A DNA stretch of 64,000 bases, taken from the NCBI RefSeq assembly GCF_009363095.1, contig NZ_CP045295.1, positions 3,770,001 to 3,834,000 of the forward strand. Reading direction: 5' to 3'. The notes beneath the pieces are model-generated. The model was given only the letters and a program-made list of their open reading frames with translations, did no database searches and was not told the DNA's origin. A program made the position numbers and the translations under genes. This DNA comes from Paenibacillus cellulositrophicus. Its GTDB lineage: Bacteria; Bacillota; Bacilli; Paenibacillales; Paenibacillaceae. Within the stretch, counting starts at the first letter, position 1, and each line of letters starts with the position of its first letter. Below are positions 46,377 through 55,593 of the stretch, one piece after another.

Positions 46377-47070
46377 ACACGTTGAGTTGATTTGTACAAT
46401 AAAGGTGTAGGCGATTGTCAGGAACTTTGCAGAGGTGAAGCCATCGGGGCAAACGGGATGGGCATCAAACTAATCCTTGCAGGGCAGGAAGAAAAGGATA
46501 ATTTTGGTGCGTGGTCCAGGGATACTGCCCCTTTTGGCTGCCGTACCGGAGGCAAGGTATTTGTCCACTGTGAATGGACACTTGTTTTTAGGAGCCGGTG
46601 TTATTCCGGCAGGAAGCCCGCGGTCTTATTGGGCAAAAGGGCTTTTGGCAGCAATAGCCGGCTTTTGAATGTTGGGCCCCTGGCGTCCTCCTATTTGGGG
46701 AGTTCTTTGGGATTGATCACCAAAACTGGGCAACCGGCAGGGGTTTTTTATAAACTTTTAATCGAAGGTTCAGGCCTGCAGAAATCGTCGGATGCACGGA
46801 TTGCCAAATTTTTTTCTTCTATTATATATAGGTTTTATTTAAGACTTACTTTGAATGTTAATTTGTACGCGTTGGATGGACACTTGCGGAAAAAGATGAT
46901 GATGTCCGTAAGTCATCCATGTCAGCGTCCGGCCATCCATGACAGTGCAAATTTATCCAGGGCAGGGTTTGGCTACAAGCTGGACCTTAGCCCGATATGT
47001 TGATCTGCAAGCAGGGGATGAGAGAGTTCCGATCGGAACAAGCCGTCCAAGGAAAGGAGACCCGATTTCT
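46377..47070 (+). other. 694-bp gap before the second GH38 gene, with an unexplained open frame
   Basis: One plus frame stays open for 203 codons (TTG 46392 to TGA 47003), Cys-rich and without any family I recognise or a good ribosome site, so I do not call it a gene. The DNA is less GC-rich than the flanking genes. It contains an inverted repeat TGTCCA ... TGGACA (46562-46580), a direct repeat ATGGACACTTG (46574 and 46876), and a hairpin ACTTGCGGA ... TCCGTAAGT (46882-46914). It may be a decayed gene or a regulatory region. Confidence 0.35.
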
Positions 47071-49815
47071 ATGTCAAACAAGCCGAAACGAACGGCGCAT
47101 ATCATCTCCCATACTCACTGGGACCGGGAATGGTATTTGCCCTATGAAAAACATCATGTCCGTCTCATCCGTCTGATGGACGTGCTGATGGATACTTTGG
47201 AGAACGATACGGAGTACAAGAGCTTTTACCTGGACGGGCAAACGATCATTCTGGAGGATTACCTTCAGGTGCGTCCCGAGCAGAAGGAACGGCTTGAAAA
47301 ATACATCCGCGAAGGCCGCATTTTCATCGGCCCGTGGTATATTTTGCAGGATGCGTTCCTGACCAGCGGCGAGGCCAACATCCGCAACATGCAAATCGGC
47401 CATAAGGACGCCCGCCGTTACGGGCAAATTTCCAAGGTGGGATATTTCCCCGACACCTTTGGCATCGTCGGCCAAGCGCCGCAGCTGATGCGCCAATCCG
47501 GCATCGATAACGCCTTGTTCGGCCGCGGCGTCAAGCCGACCGGCTTTAACAATACGGTTGCCGACTCTGAATATGAGTCTTCCTTCTCGGAGCTCATCTG
47601 GGAAGGTCCGGACGGCTCCAAGGTACTAGGCATTCTGTTTGCCAACTGGTACAGCAACGGCAACGAAATTCCGGCCGATCCCGAAGAGGCGAAGGCGTTC
47701 TGGGACCGGAAGCTGGCGGACGCGGAGAAGTACGCGTCGACGCCGGAGCTTCTTTTCATGAACGGCTGCGACCACCAGCCGATCCAGACCGATTTGGCTG
47801 AGGCGCTGGAGACTGCGCGCAAGCTCTACCCGGACACCGAGTTCGTTCACTCGAACTTCCCGCAGTATTTGGAGTCGGTCAAAGGCCATCAAGAGAACGA
47901 GCTGTCCGTCGTTCGCGGCGAGCTTCGGAGCCAGCGGACCGACGGATGGGGGACGCTTGTGAACACGGCGTCTGCCCGCGTATATCTCAAGCAGATGAAT
48001 CAGCATGGCCAGGCGCTGCTTGAAAAGGTAGCCGAGCCGCTGGCGGCCTATGCCCACCTGACCGGTCATGCCTACCCGCATCATCTGTTTACGTATGCAT
48101 GGAAAACGCTGATGCAGAATCATCCGCATGACAGCATCTGCGGCTGCAGCGTCGATGAGGTTCACCGCGAGATGGTAACCCGCTTTGCGAAGAGCCGGGA
48201 CGTGGCGGAATCGATCATTGAAGACAGCAAGCGGGCGGTGGCGGATGCGGTGGATACGTCATCCTTCGCGCAGTATGGCGAAGATGCGCTCCCGTTTGTG
48301 GTGTTTAACACTACCGGATGGGAGCGGACCGGCACCGTATCCGTCGAGCTGGACGTACAGCGGATTTACTTCCGCGACGGCATCCCGCTGGACGAAATCA
48401 GCCGCCGGATTCAGGCGCTCGAGCTTGGTGAGCGCGTGGTGCTGGACCCGAGCGGAAAGCCGGTGCCTTTTACGCTCGAGGATCTGGGCCAGCGCTTCGG
48501 CTACGATCTGCCGGATGACCGGTTCCGTCAGCCGTATATGGCGCGTGCCGTGCGAATTACGCTGCAGGCGGACGCCGTTCCGGCGCACGGACTTCAGGCG
48601 TACGCACTCGTGTCCGGCCAGGCAGCGGCGCAGCACTCGGACAATGCTTCAGCATCGCTGATCACCGGGAACAACGTGATGGAAAATAGCATCCTGCGGG
48701 TAGCGGCTCAGCCGAACGGAAGCCTTACGGTAACCGACAAGCGAAACGGACGCGAATACCGTGACCTGCTCGTTTACGAGGATACCGGGGACATCGGCAA
48801 CGAATACATGTATAAGCAGCCGGAAGGCGAAGCTCCGCTGACGACGCGCGATCTGCAAGCATCGATCCGGGTTGTGGAAGATACACCTTACCGCGCTACG
48901 CTCGAAATCGTTCACGACTGGGAGGTACCGGCATCGGCGGATGAGCTCCTTCAGAAAGAGCAGATCGAAGTGGTCTACTATCCAGAGCGCAAAGCTCAAC
49001 GGGTGAAAGAAACCGTGCCGATGAAGATCCGTACCCTGGTTCGTCTGGAGAAGGACGGCAAGGGCGTTAAAGTGGAAGCCTCGTTTAACAACCAGGCCAA
49101 GGATCACCGCGTCCGCGTATTGTTCCCGACTGACATTGAAGCCAGCCGGCACCGCGTGGACTCCATGTTTGAAATCGTGACACGGGATAATCAGCCCGCG
49201 ATCGAATGGCAGAATCCGAGCAACGCCCAGCACCAGCAGGCTTTTGTCGATGTGAGCGGGGAGACAGCCGGCCTGGCGGTAGCCAACCTCGGCTTGAACG
49301 AGTATGAAGTGCTGCGGGACGGCCGGAATACCATCGCGGTCACGCTGCTGCGTTCGGTCGGAGAATTGGGCGACTGGGGCTGGTTCCCGACGCCGGAGGC
49401 TCAATGCCTTGGCGAACATGCCGTTCAGCTTGAAATCATTCCGCATGACGGCCGCGGGGAGGAGTCCGGAGCTTACGCGGAAGCTTACCAATTCCAAATT
49501 CCGTGGACAAGCGTGCAAACCGGAATTCATACCGGCGATCTGTCTGCGGTACATGCTCCTTTTGCCTGGAGCGATGAGGGAGTCGCCTTCTCGGCGTGGA
49601 CCGTTAACGAGGATTCCGGAGACCATATGCTTCGCTGGTACAACATGAAACAGCAGCCTGCCAGCCTTCGGTTAGAATGGCCTCAATCGGTGAGCCGTGC
49701 ATATAAAACGACCATTCTGGAAGAGACGGAAGGCGCTTCGGTAGAACAGCTGTCTGAGTCTTTGGAGCTGGAAGCGGGACCTTGCGAAATCGTAACGATA
49801 GGCATTGAGCGCTAG
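47071..49815 (+). CDS. Alpha-mannosidase or mannosylglycerate hydrolase, glycoside hydrolase family 38 (second copy)
   Basis: The 914-residue enzyme begins with the zinc motif directly: HIISHTHWDREWYLPYE (His16, Asp18 as likely ligands), so it lacks the N-terminal beta domain of the first copy. The nucleophile is Asp128 in GYFPDTFGIVGQAPQLM. The segment DGQTIILEDYLQVRPE and the overall pattern resemble MngB (2-O-mannosyl-glycerate hydrolase) and related bacterial alpha-mannosidases; sequence alone does not decide between the two. HPHDSICGCSVDEVHREM marks the helical region. No signal peptide. ATG 47071 has AAAGGAG 11 nt upstream; the frame is open further to 46939 but without family similarity. 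It is the last gene of the sugar locus and may have its own promoter in the 694-bp gap. Confidence 0.93.
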   Translation: MSNKPKRTAHIISHTHWDREWYLPYEKHHVRLIRLMDVLMDTLENDTEYKSFYLDGQTIILEDYLQVRPEQKERLEKYIREGRIFIGPWYILQDAFLTSGEANIRNMQIGHKDARRYGQISKVGYFPDTFGIVGQAPQLMRQSGIDNALFGRGVKPTGFNNTVADSEYESSFSELIWEGPDGSKVLGILFANWYSNGNEIPADPEEAKAFWDRKLADAEKYASTPELLFMNGCDHQPIQTDLAEALETARKLYPDTEFVHSNFPQYLESVKGHQENELSVVRGELRSQRTDGWGTLVNTASARVYLKQMNQHGQALLEKVAEPLAAYAHLTGHAYPHHLFTYAWKTLMQNHPHDSICGCSVDEVHREMVTRFAKSRDVAESIIEDSKRAVADAVDTSSFAQYGEDALPFVVFNTTGWERTGTVSVELDVQRIYFRDGIPLDEISRRIQALELGERVVLDPSGKPVPFTLEDLGQRFGYDLPDDRFRQPYMARAVRITLQADAVPAHGLQAYALVSGQAAAQHSDNASASLITGNNVMENSILRVAAQPNGSLTVTDKRNGREYRDLLVYEDTGDIGNEYMYKQPEGEAPLTTRDLQASIRVVEDTPYRATLEIVHDWEVPASADELLQKEQIEVVYYPERKAQRVKETVPMKIRTLVRLEKDGKGVKVEASFNNQAKDHRVRVLFPTDIEASRHRVDSMFEIVTRDNQPAIEWQNPSNAQHQQAFVDVSGETAGLAVANLGLNEYEVLRDGRNTIAVTLLRSVGELGDWGWFPTPEAQCLGEHAVQLEIIPHDGRGEESGAYAEAYQFQIPWTSVQTGIHTGDLSAVHAPFAWSDEGVAFSAWTVNEDSGDHMLRWYNMKQQPASLRLEWPQSVSRAYKTTILEETEGASVEQLSESLELEAGPCEIVTIGIER

Positions 49816-50633
49816 TATGTTTAACTGTGTGGAATAATTTGGTCCTCATAGATTTATTCAAAAAGTGATTTATAATAGGGGTGTGAGGGGGGCTTTTCCC
49901 CCCTCCGGCAGCCCCGGCTCCTTGACAATTTAAACATTCCAATTCCCATCTACTTACCAGAATTACCCGCTATTTTTATAATTGACAGATGATTTATGTT
50001 CCAGTAAATTTGAACGTAATCAATTGTTGATTTGCAAGAGATGACGCGGAAGATTCCTATGCTGTTAGCCTGTGGCTTCCACAATTTACAAGAAACCTCG
50101 CTACTATGTCACAGAACCTAACATGCATTTTTATGTATTCTCAATGTAAGCGGTTTATACTTTGAACATTTTGAAAACTTGGATATTCCAGACGTCAAAC
50201 CTTCCTGTTTTTAACATTTAAATTTGGTGAAAACGGATCGCCTCTTTCATCAAAATCCCATTGATACAGCTAATATTGAGCCATTTTAAAAAATATATTA
50301 AAACCGCCCAAAAAAAATATTGACGTGATATTAATTTACACGTATTATTTACATTAAATTTATTAGGAAGTTTTAACCATTTCATATATAGTCCTTTTTG
50401 CTGATTCAAATTGACCGATGGTCATTTAAAGCATTAATGCTTTATTGCGCTATAATGCACTGCGCGTTCGCGTCGCGGAATCAACCGTCCTTTATTGCTG
50501 CACGATCCCGCATCGGTCCTGCCTTACTTCTGGATATATTATTTTTTAATATATTGCTTTACTTTGCTACCGTCGTCTTGTTGCAATATGAAAGGTCTAC
50601 AAGAGGGGGAATTGTTTCAACGTCATTCGGGGG

Positions 50634-50650
50634 TCGGTTACGGTAACCGA
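50634..50650. repeat. Perfect palindrome TCGGTTAC-G-GTAACCGA in the importer leader
   Basis: An 8-bp inverted repeat around a single G, 131 bp before the binding-protein gene. It could be an operator or an RNA hairpin. Confidence 0.6.
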
Positions 50651-50662
50651 AGTAGGTGTAAA

Positions 50663-50740
50663 GTCCCTAATGGTTTTCGCGGCCAGTTCGCTTAAGACCA
50701 TTGGAGAGGTCTTGGGTTGTTCTCGTATCTTATGCGGGAC
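50663..50740 (+). promoter_or_regulatory. Possible structured leader RNA with alternative stems
   Basis: AATGGT (50669) can pair with ACCATT (50697), while AAGACC (50694-50699) pairs with GGTCTT (50708-50713); the two stems share bases and exclude each other. GTCCC (50663) and GGGAC (about 50735) can close the whole. This resembles a switch, but I see no known riboswitch. Confidence 0.35.
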
Positions 50741-50780
50741 GCCATTATTTTTCAAATCATAAAGGGGAGGAAAATGGTAC

Positions 50781-52514
50781 ATGACAAGCAAGAAAAAATG
50801 GCTCTCATTACTCGTTTCATTATCGGTAGTCAGCACGCTGTTCGTAGGATGCGGCAGCAAGGATGAAGCAAGCAGCACACCTAAAGACGAGGGGAACAAA
50901 GAATCGTCTACGAATACGGGCACGGAGGGAACGAAAGAGGCGACCGGTCCGGTGGACGGCGGAACGCTGACTTACGGAAGCTTCTCCGACATCGTTAGTG
51001 TAAACCCACTGTTCGTTCAAGATACAGCTTCTGGTGATGCTGCGGAGTTCATGTATGCCAAGCTGTATGACATTAACCGTACAGGTGAAGTCGTGGCCGA
51101 GCCTTGGTCTCTTGCTGCTGAGCCAATGACGATTTCCGAAGACGGACTTACGTATACCATCAAGCTGAAAGATTCGGCGAAATGGAGCGACGGCGAAGCG
51201 ATTACGGCCGACGACGTTGTCTTCACATTCAATTCGATTAAGGACCCTAAAGTCGGATCCCCTGGGATGTCCGGATTTGACAAGGTAACGAAAGTCGAGA
51301 AAGTGGATGACCTTACCGTTAAAATTACGTTGAAACAAGTCTACGCTCCATTCCAATATGTTTTGTCTACCCAAATCGTTCCGGAGCACATCCTGAAGGA
51401 CGTTAAACCTGAAGAGCTGCAAAAGAACGTATACGGAACTGATCCGGCCAAAACGGTATCCAGCGGTCCTTGGGTATGGAAAGAGTGGAAGCAGAAGCAG
51501 TACCTTTCCTTCGAAAGAAACCCGAACTACTGGGGTCCTAAACCTCATATCGACAAGATCGTATATAAAATCTATGCTGACCAAAACACAGAAGTGCAAG
51601 CCCTTATCAAAGGCGACGTTGACCTTCTGGGCGGTATCCCGGTAACTCAAGTTGACGCTGTGAAGAGCAGAGACGGCTTGACCGTTATCCAGGAGCCAGG
51701 TCCGCAATACGAGTACCTTGGATTCAACTTTAACCCGGACAACTTCAAGGACAAGTTTGTTCCTTGGGCTGGACAAAAAACAAGACAAGCGATTGCTTAC
51801 GCGCTTAACCGTCAAGGTATGATCGACAACGTTCTGAAAGGCACGGGCAAGCTGATGAACGCTCCGTTCCTGCCAGGTTCCTGGGCAGATCCGGGCGATG
51901 CGGCAGTCAACTATGCCTTTGATCCGGAAAAAGCGAAGCAGCTGTTGGCTGAAGACGGATGGACTCCAGGCAGCGACGGCATCCTGACGAAAGACGGACA
52001 CCGTTTCTCCTTCGAGCTTCAGTACAACTCCGGTAACAGCCGTCGTGAGCAAGTGTCTAACGTTATTCAGCAAAACCTGAAGGACGTAGGGATTGAAGTT
52101 GTTCCTAAAGCGATTGACTTCGCTGCATGGGTTGACCAAAACCTGACTCCAGGTAAATACCCGGCGATCCTGATGGGCTGGTCCCTGAACAACCCAGATC
52201 CGGACGGAGAAACAACGTTCAGCTCGAAGTACTTCCCGCCGGCTGGTCAGAACCAAGGTTTCTATAAGAACGAAAAACTCGACAAGCTGTGGGAAGAAGG
52301 AACGGCTGTCGTAGACCAAGAGAAGCGTAAAGAGATTTACAAGGAAGTTGGTAAAGAGATTTCTACAGACCTTCCATACGTGTTCATGTACCAATACGGT
52401 ACGCCAACCGCGTATAACAGCAAAGTGAAATTTGCGGAAGAGGATGCTCCTGAATCTTCGCTGGCTTACGGATACTTCTTCCACCTGATCAACTGGTGGG
52501 TAGACGCAAAATAA
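50781..52514 (+). CDS. Peptide/opine ABC importer, substrate-binding lipoprotein
   Basis: The 577-residue protein belongs to the SBP_bac_5 family (OppA/DppA group). It has a lipoprotein signal with lipobox LFVGC (Cys24), a Thr/Glu-rich linker to about residue 58, and family stretches DGGTLTYGSFSDIVSVNPLF, YTIKLKDSAKWSDGEAITADDVVFTFNSIKDP and RQAIAYALNRQGMIDNVLKG. Substrates in this family are usually di- or oligopeptides, sometimes nickel or sugars. It is followed by a hairpin terminator before the permease genes, so it should be made in excess. The start is ATG 50781 with GGGGAGG about 9 nt upstream. Confidence 0.93.
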   Translation: MTSKKKWLSLLVSLSVVSTLFVGCGSKDEASSTPKDEGNKESSTNTGTEGTKEATGPVDGGTLTYGSFSDIVSVNPLFVQDTASGDAAEFMYAKLYDINRTGEVVAEPWSLAAEPMTISEDGLTYTIKLKDSAKWSDGEAITADDVVFTFNSIKDPKVGSPGMSGFDKVTKVEKVDDLTVKITLKQVYAPFQYVLSTQIVPEHILKDVKPEELQKNVYGTDPAKTVSSGPWVWKEWKQKQYLSFERNPNYWGPKPHIDKIVYKIYADQNTEVQALIKGDVDLLGGIPVTQVDAVKSRDGLTVIQEPGPQYEYLGFNFNPDNFKDKFVPWAGQKTRQAIAYALNRQGMIDNVLKGTGKLMNAPFLPGSWADPGDAAVNYAFDPEKAKQLLAEDGWTPGSDGILTKDGHRFSFELQYNSGNSRREQVSNVIQQNLKDVGIEVVPKAIDFAAWVDQNLTPGKYPAILMGWSLNNPDPDGETTFSSKYFPPAGQNQGFYKNEKLDKLWEEGTAVVDQEKRKEIYKEVGKEISTDLPYVFMYQYGTPTAYNSKVKFAEEDAPESSLAYGYFFHLINWWVDAK

Positions 52515-52543
52515 TAGACAACATAAGAAGTACAACGGTGCTA

Positions 52544-52577
52544 GAGGGGGAGGAAACTTCCCCTCCACCCTTTTTTG
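52544..52577 (+). terminator. Attenuator between binding-protein and permease genes
   Basis: GAGGGG and CCCCTC (or GGGGGAG with CTTCCCC) pair, followed by ACCCTTTTTT, giving partial termination. Confidence 0.75.
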
Positions 52578-52637
52578 TGTTTAAAAAAGGATGATGGTTA
52601 GGCGTCCGTGTCCGTATCATCTCTAGGAGGATCAACA

Positions 52638-53609
52638 ATGACTGAATACTTCATCCGCCGCTTACTGCAATCCATTCTTGTACTCTTTCTGATCTCTTTG
52701 GTTGCATTCGGCCTTATTCACGCTGCGCCAGGCGGTCCAACACAGATGATGATGGCCCCTGGAGTATCACCCGAAACCGCAAAGATTCAAGCCCATAACC
52801 TGGGTCTGGATAAGCCTGTTCCTACTCAGTATGTTATTTGGCTTACCAACATGCTGAAAGGCGACCTCGGTCATACGTTCAAAAACAATCTGCCCGTTGG
52901 TGAGGTTTTGTGGCCAACGGTTGGCAATACGATCAAACTGATGGCGTTTGCCTGGTTTATCGCGTTATTAATCGCGATCCCTTGGGGGATTTATAACAGT
53001 ACGAAAGTATACGGTATATCCGACCAGACGGCTAACTTCGTCAGTTATATCGGCTTTGCGATGCCTGCGTTCTGGTTCGGCATCATCCTGCAGGAGCTGT
53101 TTTCCCTAAAACTAGACTGGCTCCCGCTGTCCGACATGTACGACATGGATAAGCAAGGGAACTTCGGCAACCTGCTGTATCATTTGATTCTGCCTTGCTC
53201 CGTGTTGGTGCTTGGTTTCTTGGCCTCATATTCCAAATACGCCCGTTCCAGTATGCTTGAAGTGCTGGAGCAAGACTATATCCGTACGGCCCGCGCAAAG
53301 GGTGTTCCTGAGCGCAAAGTTATTTTCCGGCATGCGCTGCGTAATGCCCTGATTCCGATCATTACGATCATCGGCCTCGACCTGCCGATTCTGGTTGGCG
53401 GTGCGACCCTGACGGAAAGCGTATTTAACTGGCCGGGTATGGGACGTTTGTTCGTTGAAATGGCACGTTCGCGTGAGTATTCCGTGTTAATGGCGATTAC
53501 ACTCATTACGGCTGTGGTCGTCGTTGCCGGTAACTTTATCGCTGATATTCTTTACAAGATCGTCGACCCACGCGTGAAACTTGGAAGTAAAGGAGGCAAA
53601 TCGGCATGA
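52638..53609 (+). CDS. Peptide ABC transporter permease (DppB/OppB type)
   Basis: The 323-residue protein has six predicted helices and the ordinary N terminus MTEYFIRRLLQSILVLFLISLVAFGLIH. The ATPase-docking loop is DYIRTARAKGVPERKVIFRHALRNALIPI, and FNWPGMGRLFVEMARSREYSVLM is family-typical. ATG 52638 has AGGAGG at 7 nt; the frame extends upstream to 52608 without support. It overlaps the next gene by 4 bp. Confidence 0.95.
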   Translation: MTEYFIRRLLQSILVLFLISLVAFGLIHAAPGGPTQMMMAPGVSPETAKIQAHNLGLDKPVPTQYVIWLTNMLKGDLGHTFKNNLPVGEVLWPTVGNTIKLMAFAWFIALLIAIPWGIYNSTKVYGISDQTANFVSYIGFAMPAFWFGIILQELFSLKLDWLPLSDMYDMDKQGNFGNLLYHLILPCSVLVLGFLASYSKYARSSMLEVLEQDYIRTARAKGVPERKVIFRHALRNALIPIITIIGLDLPILVGGATLTESVFNWPGMGRLFVEMARSREYSVLMAITLITAVVVVAGNFIADILYKIVDPRVKLGSKGGKSA

Positions 53610-54598
53610 GTGACATGAACATCGAGACAGCTCCCAATGTTCAGGCATCTGAGCATACGGAACCGGCAATCGCGCCACTCCCTCCTTCCAAAAAGCCTCC
53701 GGGCCCGTGGATGACGGTCGTGAAGAAATTTTTCCGTAATCCTTATGCTGTAACCGGACTTATCGTATTGCTCTTTTTTGTCGTGATATCCGTTCTGGCA
53801 AACGTTATTACGCCATATGATCCGGCTAAGATCGATCTGATGAACGCCAACCTGAAGCCGGGCACTGGCGATCACCTACTGGGCACAGACGAACTTGGGC
53901 GCGATATTTTCTCGAGACTGCTGCACAGCGGTCAGATTTCCCTGACGGTCGGATTTTCCGTCGCAGCCATTTCCGTCATCATCGGTACATTGGTCGGAGC
54001 GATTTCCGGCTTCTTCGGCGGCTGGATCGATACGATCTTCATGCGTCTGATCGACGTGATGAACTCGATCCCCACGCTGTTCTTGAACATTCTGGTCATG
54101 GCGATTTTCGGCACGAAAATCCATTATATGATCATGATTCTGGCCTTTACAAGTTGGATGGGCGTGGCCCGTCTCGTTCGCGGTACGTACCTGCAGCTTC
54201 GTGAAATGCAGTACGTGGAAGCTGCCCGTGCTATCGGGGTTTCCAGAACAGGTATTATTTTCAGGCATTTGCTTCGTAACGCAAGCTTTCCGATTATCGT
54301 AAACGCCACCCTGATGGTAGGGGGCGCGATTCTTTCCGAGTCCGGATTGTCCTACCTGGGTCTGGGTATCCAGGCACCGGCCACAAGCTGGGGACTTATG
54401 CTGAGCAACTCGCAGGAATTTATGCTGATTGACCCGTTGCAGGCCATTTATCCAGGGGTTTGTATCCTGGCGGTCGTGCTTGCCGTCAACTTCATCGGCG
54501 ACGGTATCCGCGATGCGATGGACCCTAGACAGAAGAAGAAGATTTCCCGGAGGAGGCTGGACAAATGGCGGAAAAACTACTCGAAATCCGGAATCTGA
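53606..54598 (+). CDS. Peptide ABC transporter permease (DppC/OppC type)
   Basis: The 330-residue protein starts with about 35 residues that are polar and acidic, then a helix (NPYAVTGLIVLLFFVVISVLANVI), LLGTDELGRDIFSRLLHSGQISLTVG, the OppC signature, and the docking loop MQYVEAARAIGVSRTGIIFRHLLRN. It pairs with the preceding permease. It starts with ATGA overlapping the previous stop, and ends 34 bp inside the next gene, so the operon is tightly coupled. Confidence 0.95.
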   Translation: MSDMNIETAPNVQASEHTEPAIAPLPPSKKPPGPWMTVVKKFFRNPYAVTGLIVLLFFVVISVLANVITPYDPAKIDLMNANLKPGTGDHLLGTDELGRDIFSRLLHSGQISLTVGFSVAAISVIIGTLVGAISGFFGGWIDTIFMRLIDVMNSIPTLFLNILVMAIFGTKIHYMIMILAFTSWMGVARLVRGTYLQLREMQYVEAARAIGVSRTGIIFRHLLRNASFPIIVNATLMVGGAILSESGLSYLGLGIQAPATSWGLMLSNSQEFMLIDPLQAIYPGVCILAVVLAVNFIGDGIRDAMDPRQKKKISRRRLDKWRKNYSKSGI

Positions 54599-55593
54599 CC
54601 ACGGCATTTATGTCCGAGAATGGTTTCGTCAAGGCGACGGACCGGATCTCACTCAATATCGAAAAAGGACAGACGCTCTGCCTCGTCGGCGAGTCCGGCA
54701 GCGGAAAAAGTGTTACCTCTTTATCCATCATGCGTCTGATAGATTATGCAGGGGGCAGTATACTGGAAGGTAACATCCGGTTTAATGGCGACGACCTTGC
54801 AACTAAAGAGCAGGACCAGATGAGATCGATCCGCGGCAACAAGATCGCGATGATTTTCCAGGATCCGATGTCTGCGCTTAACCCCGTCTTTACCGTGGGT
54901 GAGCAGATCGCGGAGAGCCTGCGTCTGCATCAGAACAAGAGCCACAGCGAAGCCTGGAAAGAAGCGATCGAACTGCTTCGTCTGGTAGGTATTCCGGCTC
55001 CGGAAATGCGAGCCAAGCAGTATCCGCACGAACTGTCGGGCGGTATGTGTCAGCGCGTCGTCATCGCGGTGGCACTGGCCTGCAAACCGGAGCTCTTGAT
55101 CGCGGACGAACCGACGACCGCATTGGACGTGACGGTACAGGCACAGATTCTGGAACTGCTTATGAAACTGAAAGAAGAACTCGGTATGGCAATTCTGCTG
55201 ATCACACACGATATGGGTGTGGCTGCCGAGGTGGCTGACCATATTGCCGTTATGTATGCGGGCTCGATCGTCGAGCAGGGTACGGTTGAAGAGATTTTCT
55301 CGAACCCTTCCCACCCATACACGGTTGGTCTGCTGCAGTCCATTCCAGGATTTGAAGGTAAACGCGGCAACGAATTGTACACGATCAAGGGCACCATCCC
55401 TGGTCTGGGCAACCTGCCGAAAGGTTGCCGGTTCAACCCGCGCTGCCCGCATGTGATGGATAAATGCCGTCAGGTAGAGCCGGGCGATATCCAGATTGGT
55501 GCAGAACACAGCACGAAGTGCTGGTTGTACGAAGACAAGGATCGTAATGGAGTTTCGGTAAGCGGTGGAATAGGGGGAAATGCCAATGGCTAA
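54565..55593 (+). CDS. Peptide ABC transporter ATPase (DppD/OppD type)
   Basis: The 342-residue ATPase has Walker [14 protein letters not shown] (about residues 38-50), the signature [12 protein letters not shown], and Walker [15 protein letters not shown]. The C-terminal Cys-rich extension ([15 protein letters not shown]) probably holds an iron-sulfur cluster, as in this subfamily. CQR replaces the usual QQR after LSGGM. ATG 54565 has GGAGGAGG upstream, within the end of the permease gene. It overlaps the next gene by a few bases. Confidence 0.96.
   Translation: MAEKLLEIRNLTTAFMSENGFVKATDRISLNIEKGQTLCLVGESGSGKSVTSLSIMRLIDYAGGSILEGNIRFNGDDLATKEQDQMRSIRGNKIAMIFQDPMSALNPVFTVGEQIAESLRLHQNKSHSEAWKEAIELLRLVGIPAPEMRAKQYPHELSGGMCQRVVIAVALACKPELLIADEPTTALDVTVQAQILELLMKLKEELGMAILLITHDMGVAAEVADHIAVMYAGSIVEQGTVEEIFSNPSHPYTVGLLQSIPGFEGKRGNELYTIKGTIPGLGNLPKGCRFNPRCPHVMDKCRQVEPGDIQIGAEHSTKCWLYEDKDRNGVSVSGGIGGNANG

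Larger units (their letters stand above)
49816..50780. other. 965-bp AT-rich gap with leader of the peptide importer
   Basis: The left part has a G/C-only hairpin GAGGGGGG ... CCCCCCTC (49885-49904) after the GH38 gene, without a T-run. No gene is visible. Near 50412-50424 is TGACC-GAT-GGTCA, and a perfect TATAAT sits at 50451-50456 without a good -35, suggesting a regulated promoter. The following 320 nt can form several hairpins (separate entries and findings). Confidence 0.5.

Noticed and set aside
46939..47070. N-terminal extension of the second GH38 enzyme to 46939
   Set aside because: The 44 extra residues have no family match, and ATG 47071 has a ribosome site and puts the zinc motif at the expected position near the N terminus.
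50820..52568. Antisense open frame of 582 codons opposite the peptide-binding lipoprotein
   Set aside because: It is a shadow of a well-supported gene, with low-complexity hydrophobic/arginine content and no domain.
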